Part shown: piece after piece, positions 31,001-35,098 of the stretch
Layout of the letters: every line of letters begins with the position of its first letter
Numbering within the stretch: the first letter of the stretch is position 1
Assembly: GCA_964367145.1 (NCBI GenBank)
Contig: CAYIWJ010000008.1
Span: 1 to 35,098, forward strand
DNA length: 35,098 nt
Reading direction: 5' to 3'
Source of the DNA: JAHFLD01 sp964367145
Lineage (GTDB): Bacteria > Patescibacteriota > Minisyncoccia > UBA6257 > 1-14-0-10-40-38
The notes under the pieces: generated by a model
Told to the model about the DNA's origin: nothing
Database searches by the model: none
What the model saw: only the letters and a program-made list of their open reading frames with translations
Translations under genes and position numbers: made by a program

Positions 31001-31987
31001 GTGAAAGCCAAAATTATTTACAGCGCCAAATTATTGGTCACCGGCGCCATCATCTTTTATTTTCTAAAAAAAATAGACACGGCTTCCTTATGGACGGCGC
31101 TTAAAAACGCTGACCCTTGGCTTTTTGCCGCGGCCGTCGGCTTAAGCGCCCTCTCTTGGATTATGAGCGCCATCCGTTGGCAAGAAGTCTTACGCGTTAT
31201 GAATGCCAAAGTTTCTTGGCCAATCCTGTTTTCGGCCAACATCACGAGTATTTTCTATAGTATGATTTTACCCGGGGGCAAGGTTTCGGGCGATGCCATT
31301 TCGGCCTATCGCATCACTCGCCGTTTTGGCGCCGCCGGCAACAAGACTGCTTATGTTTTTTCGGTCATCATGGACCGAATTTTCGGTGTCCTGACTTTTT
31401 TAATTTTTCTTAGTCTGTATTTTATTTTCAACGAACCGACTATCTATGTTTTGGGAGGACAAAAATTTGTCGCTGGTTTAATGGCGATTGTTGGTGCAAT
31501 AGTTGGCGCGCTAATTGTTTTTACGAATATCTTTGATCGCCTCTTGTTGGTTGCTCAAAAAATAAAGATTAATTGGTTGCAAAAGATTATCATTCCGGCT
31601 CTAGAGGCACTGTCTCGCTATCGCGCTCGTCCTTCTATTTTGCTTAAAATTTTAGCCGTCTCTTCGGTTTCTATGATTCTTTCCGCCAGTTCAATTTTTT
31701 TTATCAGTCGAGCCGTCGGCTTGCATCAACCATTGCTCACCGTCGTCTTCGCCTATCTGCTCTCCACTATTTTTGTTTTAATCCCACTTACCGTTGCCGG
31801 CATCGGACTTCGCGAAGGTTCTATCGTTTTTGTTATGACTCGGGCTGGCGCCAACACCGAACAAGCCGTCGCCTTGGCTTTTCTCGCGATTGGCATGTTT
31901 GTTCTATTCGCGATCTGGGGCGGTTTAGGCGAACTTTATCGGGTGTTAAAAAAATCCAAAAAATTTGACCATGGATCAACTACTTAA
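31001..31987 (+). CDS. YbhN-like (lysylphosphatidylglycerol synthase TM domain family) membrane protein, putative flippase
   Basis: A 328-residue integral membrane protein of the UPF0104/YbhN family, which is the membrane part of MprF without its catalytic domain. Signs are the loop ALSWIMSAIRWQEVLRVMNA, SIFYSMILPGGKVSGDAISA with the family's P-G-x-x-x-G-D segment, TAYVFSVIMDRIFGVLTFLI, and the late TVAGIGLREGSIVFVMTRAG. Family members flip lipids, so a role in moving a lipid-linked sugar across the membrane fits the context, but this is an inference. It starts with GTG at 31001, with no Shine-Dalgarno sequence. It overlaps the next gene by 17 bases. Confidence 0.88.
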   Translation: MKAKIIYSAKLLVTGAIIFYFLKKIDTASLWTALKNADPWLFAAAVGLSALSWIMSAIRWQEVLRVMNAKVSWPILFSANITSIFYSMILPGGKVSGDAISAYRITRRFGAAGNKTAYVFSVIMDRIFGVLTFLIFLSLYFIFNEPTIYVLGGQKFVAGLMAIVGAIVGALIVFTNIFDRLLLVAQKIKINWLQKIIIPALEALSRYRARPSILLKILAVSSVSMILSASSIFFISRAVGLHQPLLTVVFAYLLSTIFVLIPLTVAGIGLREGSIVFVMTRAGANTEQAVALAFLAIGMFVLFAIWGGLGELYRVLKKSKKFDHGSTT

Positions 31988-33302
31988 AAAAATATCCAGA
32001 AACGGATTTCGGATCGTGCTCGCGGTAAGCGTCGCCTCTTTTTTAGTGGCTTTTAGCTACGCTTGGCATTTCAAAATTCAGCCAAGTGTCGACGCGCGGG
32101 CCTACGATCAAATCTCTTGGCAAATCGCTCAAGGTCGGGGCTATGATCAAGACAGCTCCATCGGCCGCCCCGGCCCCGGGTATGAATATTTTCTGGCGGG
32201 TATCTTTAAGCTCTTCGGTCATCACTACCAGATAGTTTGGATTATTCAAGCCTTGCTTCTCTCGTTGAGCTGTCTTTTGGTTTACGATCTCGCGCGCCGC
32301 GCCACCGGTAGTCTTTGGCATCCGCTTATCGGAATTATTGCCGCCATTTTTGTTGGCTTTTCGCCGGATCTAATTCTTAGCGCGAGTTTGTTGATGACCG
32401 AAATCTTAAGCGTCTTTTTGATGGTCGCCACGCTCTGGGTTCTATTTATCTGTCAGGAGAAAAAAAATCCGGGCTTGCTTGTCGCTTCAGGGCTTATTTT
32501 GGGAGCTCTTATCCTAACCCGCGGCAATGCTATTTTTCTCTCCATTCCAATCGGCATTTGGTTGATCGCTACCAAGCGCTATCGTGACTGTCTTATAATT
32601 GGCCTCACTGTTTTTTTGGTGCTTACGCCGTGGACGATCAGAAATTATAAAGTTTACGGAATTATCAAACCGGTGAACGGCAGCGCCGGACTGCTTTATG
32701 TCGGTAATCGCCCGGGTGCGACGGGTGAGTTGGATTTAAACTACCAGCAACCGTCCGGTTACGATTTTTCCAAAATGAATCAACTCCAGGCCGACACGGC
32801 TTTAGGCGAGGCCGGAAGAAAATATATTTTAGACCACCCGTTGGATTTTCTGCGCCTGACCGCGATCAAAGCCACGATCTATGGAAGTTTCGCCCGCCCG
32901 TTTGCTTTTTGGCCCCACTTGCAGGGAGTGGCCAAAAAAATTACCATTTTTGCCTCATCGCTTTACGCCGCGCTAACCTTCTTAGGTGGTGTGACCGGTC
33001 TTATGGTTTGGTGGCAACGCCTCAAGAGCAAAAAAGAAAGTCCAGAAAAATTTCTGCTATTTCTAAGTCTGGCCATTGCCTTGCCCTTAAGCGTCATCTG
33101 GCTTGTGGTAGAAACGCGCTATCGCTTTCCGATTTATCCCTTGCTTGCGATTGGTCTTGGAGTCGGGCTATATTCCTATATAGCGAACGGTCGGGAGCTG
33201 GCAAAACGCTGGCGTCCTATTTTATTCACGACCATCATCATGCTTGGAATAACCGCCTTCGACGTCATTAGCAACTTTGCTCGAATCAAAAGTAAATTTT
33301 AA
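31971..33302 (+). CDS. GT39-like integral membrane glycosyltransferase (second copy)
   Basis: A 443-residue polytopic protein of the GT-C/PMT type. The first helix is followed by KIQPSVDARAYDQISWQIAQ, the outer-loop acidic segment. Helix-forming blocks follow (LLLSLSCLLVYDLARRATGS, LIGIIAAIFVGFSP, ILSVFLMVATLWVLFI, CLIIGLTVFLVLTPWTIRN), then an outer loop with GNRPGATGELD, and later VVETRYRFPIYPLLAIGLGV with the R-Y-R-F-P motif common in this superfamily. It is about 120 residues shorter than the copy at 27246 and lacks its soluble C-terminal domain. ATG 31971 is preferred over a TTG at 31965. It lies within the operon, after the putative flippase. Confidence 0.85.
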   Translation: MDQLLKKISRNGFRIVLAVSVASFLVAFSYAWHFKIQPSVDARAYDQISWQIAQGRGYDQDSSIGRPGPGYEYFLAGIFKLFGHHYQIVWIIQALLLSLSCLLVYDLARRATGSLWHPLIGIIAAIFVGFSPDLILSASLLMTEILSVFLMVATLWVLFICQEKKNPGLLVASGLILGALILTRGNAIFLSIPIGIWLIATKRYRDCLIIGLTVFLVLTPWTIRNYKVYGIIKPVNGSAGLLYVGNRPGATGELDLNYQQPSGYDFSKMNQLQADTALGEAGRKYILDHPLDFLRLTAIKATIYGSFARPFAFWPHLQGVAKKITIFASSLYAALTFLGGVTGLMVWWQRLKSKKESPEKFLLFLSLAIALPLSVIWLVVETRYRFPIYPLLAIGLGVGLYSYIANGRELAKRWRPILFTTIIMLGITAFDVISNFARIKSKF

Positions 33303-33306
33303 CCAC

Positions 33307-33807
33307 ATGAAAAAGCTTCACTTGGGCTGTGGCCCTAATTATCTTGAAGGCTACGTTAACGTTGACACCGCCCCGGCGGTTAAAAAAGATTTGGTTTGGG
33401 ATTTGACCAAACTACCCCTGCCATTTGAAGAAAATAGCGTTGACTACATTCTATGCTGGAATGTTATGGAGCATCTGGAAATGAACCCAATTAAATTTAT
33501 GGAAGAAATGTATCGGATTCTCAAACCGGGCGGCATTTTTCGCTTTCGCGTGCCGCTTGCCGGAACTATCGTTCACTACAAAGACCCGGAGCATAAAAAT
33601 CATTTTACCCCTTACTTTCTCAAGTTTTTTAACGGCCGCGAAAAAGGGTGGTACACCAAGGCGCGTTTTGGCGGTAAAATTTGGGTCACTCCGCCGATTT
33701 TTCACAATCTTCGCCTGCCTAGAATTTTTTACGCCCTCAATAGTTTTGTAAATAACATAGTAACCGGCCTCGAGGGAGAGTTTGTTGCAGTTAAAGCACG
33801 CGAATAG
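33307..33807 (+). CDS. SAM-dependent methyltransferase (class I, short)
   Basis: A 166-residue methyltransferase. LHLGCGPNYLEGYVNVD is the SAM-binding glycine motif and first acidic residue, LPFEENSVDYILCWNVMEHL is the motif following the second strand, and MYRILKPGGIFRFRVPL marks the central strand. The family is common in polysaccharide clusters, where it methylates sugars or processes cluster intermediates. It starts 4 bases after the GT39-like stop; an upstream in-frame ATG at 33277 lies inside that gene and is less likely. Confidence 0.88.
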   Translation: MKKLHLGCGPNYLEGYVNVDTAPAVKKDLVWDLTKLPLPFEENSVDYILCWNVMEHLEMNPIKFMEEMYRILKPGGIFRFRVPLAGTIVHYKDPEHKNHFTPYFLKFFNGREKGWYTKARFGGKIWVTPPIFHNLRLPRIFYALNSFVNNIVTGLEGEFVAVKARE

Positions 33808-33861
33808 AAGCACTCCTCTTGTTGTTCTGATTTTTTTTGGCCTTGGTAAGTTTGTAATTCC

Positions 33862-34980
33862 ATGAAAATTTCAATCATTGGACAAGTGCCGCCACAAAAG
33901 GGTGGCATCTCTCACTACAACGCCTTGCTATCAAACGCCCTGCTGAGTCAGGGTGTGAATCTGCAAAACATCTCCTTCCGGCGAATTTTTCCGGCTTGGT
34001 TGCATCCGATTAAAAATCGAACCGACGAGCAGGGCATGAATCTCTTTCATGGAACAGCGCAGTCTTTATTTGATATACCCAACCCGCTAAGTTGGTCGCG
34101 CGTTATTCGCGCCATTACCAAGCACCAGCCGCAACTTATTTTGTTTCACTGGTATACTCCGCTTTTGGCCATTCCTCTCTGGTGGGTTGTGCGAGGCCTT
34201 CGTCGCCAAAATCCCGCGGCAAAAATTTTAGCTATTTGTCACAACGTCATTCCTCACGAAAAAACTCCGCTCGACAAGCCGCTCACGCGTTTGGTTATGG
34301 GTTATGTTGACGCGATTGTCGTTCACTCCAAAAAAGACGCCACTATTGCCGCCGCCTGGTTTCCACAAAAAAAAATCCTCCAGTTGTTTCACCCTGTTTA
34401 TGATTTTTTTGCGCCCAACACAACCCGGGAACAAAGTCGCATTCATTGCGGCTTCACCAAAAAAACTCTCTTATTTTTTGGCGGCGTCCGCGCCTATAAA
34501 GGCCTGGAATATCTGCTTCAGGCCTTAGCGCAAATTCCGGAAAAGCTTGATCTTGAGCTTATAATCGCCGGAGAATTTTTCGGCAACAAAGAAAAATATC
34601 TGCGACAAATCAGTGATCTTGGTCTTGAAAACAAAATTCGGATTTTAGACCGTTATATTCCGAACGAGGAAGTTGGCCTGCTCTTTATGGGCGCAGACTT
34701 GATAGTCGCGCCCTATGTCTCTGGTACCCAGTCGGGAGCCCTCAATATCGCCATCGCCTGTCGCAAGCCGATTGTGGCGACCGATGTCGGTGGTTTTAGC
34801 GAGATAGTTATTCCGGGCAAAACCGGATTCTTGGTTCCGCCGCGAAACTCAACCGAGCTCGCCAAAGCCATTGTGGAGTTTTTTAAAAATCCACCACCAA
34901 ATTTTGTTGAGAATATGGCGGCCGTGGCCCAAGCGCATTCCTGGGAAAAACTAGCCGAAAAAATAATTCAAGCAACATAA
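33862..34980 (+). CDS. Glycosyltransferase family 4 with altered donor motif
   Basis: A 372-residue GT4 enzyme. ISIIGQVPPQKGGISHYNAL is the N-terminal loop, ICHNVIPHEKTPLD follows, then FFGGVRAYKGLEYLLQALAQ, IIAGEFFGNKEKYL and ILDRYIPNEEVGLLFMGADL. The donor block reads PYVSGTQSGALNIAIACRKP instead of the usual EG-F-G-x-x-x-x-EA form, so both canonical glutamates are missing. A TQSG variant of this kind is found in a subset of GT4 enzymes, so activity is still likely. The gene closes with TDVGGFSEIV and GFLVPP. It starts after a 54-base gap and ends 8 bases before gmd. Confidence 0.88.
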   Translation: MKISIIGQVPPQKGGISHYNALLSNALLSQGVNLQNISFRRIFPAWLHPIKNRTDEQGMNLFHGTAQSLFDIPNPLSWSRVIRAITKHQPQLILFHWYTPLLAIPLWWVVRGLRRQNPAAKILAICHNVIPHEKTPLDKPLTRLVMGYVDAIVVHSKKDATIAAAWFPQKKILQLFHPVYDFFAPNTTREQSRIHCGFTKKTLLFFGGVRAYKGLEYLLQALAQIPEKLDLELIIAGEFFGNKEKYLRQISDLGLENKIRILDRYIPNEEVGLLFMGADLIVAPYVSGTQSGALNIAIACRKPIVATDVGGFSEIVIPGKTGFLVPPRNSTELAKAIVEFFKNPPPNFVENMAAVAQAHSWEKLAEKIIQAT

Positions 34981-34988
34981 AAAATAAA

Positions 34989-35071
34989 ATGGATGTATCA
35001 ACAAAAAACCGGAGCGGCAAAAAAATAGGTGAGTCGTCTAAGAAAAAAATAGCGTTGATTACCGGCATCAC
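34989..35071 (+). CDS. gmd: GDP-mannose 4,6-dehydratase, N-terminal fragment (scaffold end)
   Basis: Only the first 27 codons plus two bases are present. After a basic lead (STKNRSGKKIGESSKKK) comes IALITGIT, the start of the Rossmann strand and the first part of the T-G-x-x-G-Q-D-G signature of GDP-mannose 4,6-dehydratase. It starts 8 bases after the GT4 gene, so it belongs to the operon. The enzyme makes GDP-4-keto-6-deoxymannose, precursor of fucose- or rhamnose-type GDP sugars. The call rests on few residues: a related NAD-dependent epimerase cannot be fully excluded, although ITGIT is typical of Gmd. Confidence 0.6.
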
Positions 35072-35098
35072 AGATCGGAAGAGCGTCGTGTAGGGAAA
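35072..35098. other. Illumina adapter sequence at the scaffold end
   Basis: From 35072 to the last base the sequence is the TruSeq read-2 adapter (begins AGATCGGAAGAGCGTCGTGT and continues for seven bases). It is not part of the genome. Confidence 0.98.

Overview
The window looks like a scaffold from a Patescibacteria (Candidate Phyla Radiation) genome, most likely of the Parcubacteria type. The evidence is indirect. There is a very large secreted surface protein with an N-terminal peptidoglycan-binding domain and a C-terminal motif (DWLNG...GLPG) that I associate with CPR surface proteins. A small membrane protein ends in a repeated NPF motif. Most genes lack a Shine-Dalgarno sequence, and many genes have no recognisable relatives. 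TGA is used as a stop (genes ending at 23556, 23939 and 30044), so this is not a code-25 lineage. No rRNA, tRNA, CRISPR array, transposase or phage gene was found.

Layout. 1-425: 3' end of an unidentified gene and its terminator. 493-1580 (minus): two small RNase H-fold genes, a DEDDy exonuclease-like protein and a YkuK/DUF458 protein, divergent from a cysteine desulfurase (1654-2850) through promoters whose -35 boxes overlap. 2924-5147: a small NPF-tailed membrane protein overlapping a secreted cysteine-module protein. 5280-8613: ClpB and an overlapping polytopic membrane protein. 8742-9386: a putative regulator with an N-terminal helical bundle and a C-terminal winged helix. 9387-9937: non-coding. 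9938-13609: the 1223-residue surface protein. 13716-14435: a membrane-anchored TPR protein.

14408-25003 is a mixed surface-glycan region. It has four GT4 glycosyltransferases, a secreted peptidoglycan-binding beta-helix protein, a DPM1-like GT2, an MBL-fold hydrolase, a DUF218-like protein, a HAD plus small beta-rich gene pair, and galU broken by an assembly gap. 25004-27130 holds a Nudix hydrolase and a B12-binding radical SAM protein. 27246-35071 is a compact plus-strand operon: GT39-like, wecB, GT2 with a membrane tail, YbhN-like membrane protein, second GT39-like, methyltransferase, GT4 and the first 27 codons of gmd. Together these genes suggest synthesis of nucleotide sugars (UDP-glucose, UDP-ManNAc, GDP-mannose derivatives), transfer to lipid carriers, and assembly of a cell-surface polysaccharide or glycosylation of the surface layer.

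Two assembly artefacts matter to anyone using this sequence. Illumina TruSeq adapter bases sit at 24252-24266, next to a 10-N gap inside galU, and at 35072-35098, where the scaffold ends inside gmd. The most interesting biology is a two-class expression signal. Many genes have good sigma70-type promoters placed so close to the start codon that the mRNA should be leaderless or nearly so. A few genes (minus-strand 22708, 22912 and minus-strand 27130) instead carry strong Shine-Dalgarno sequences.
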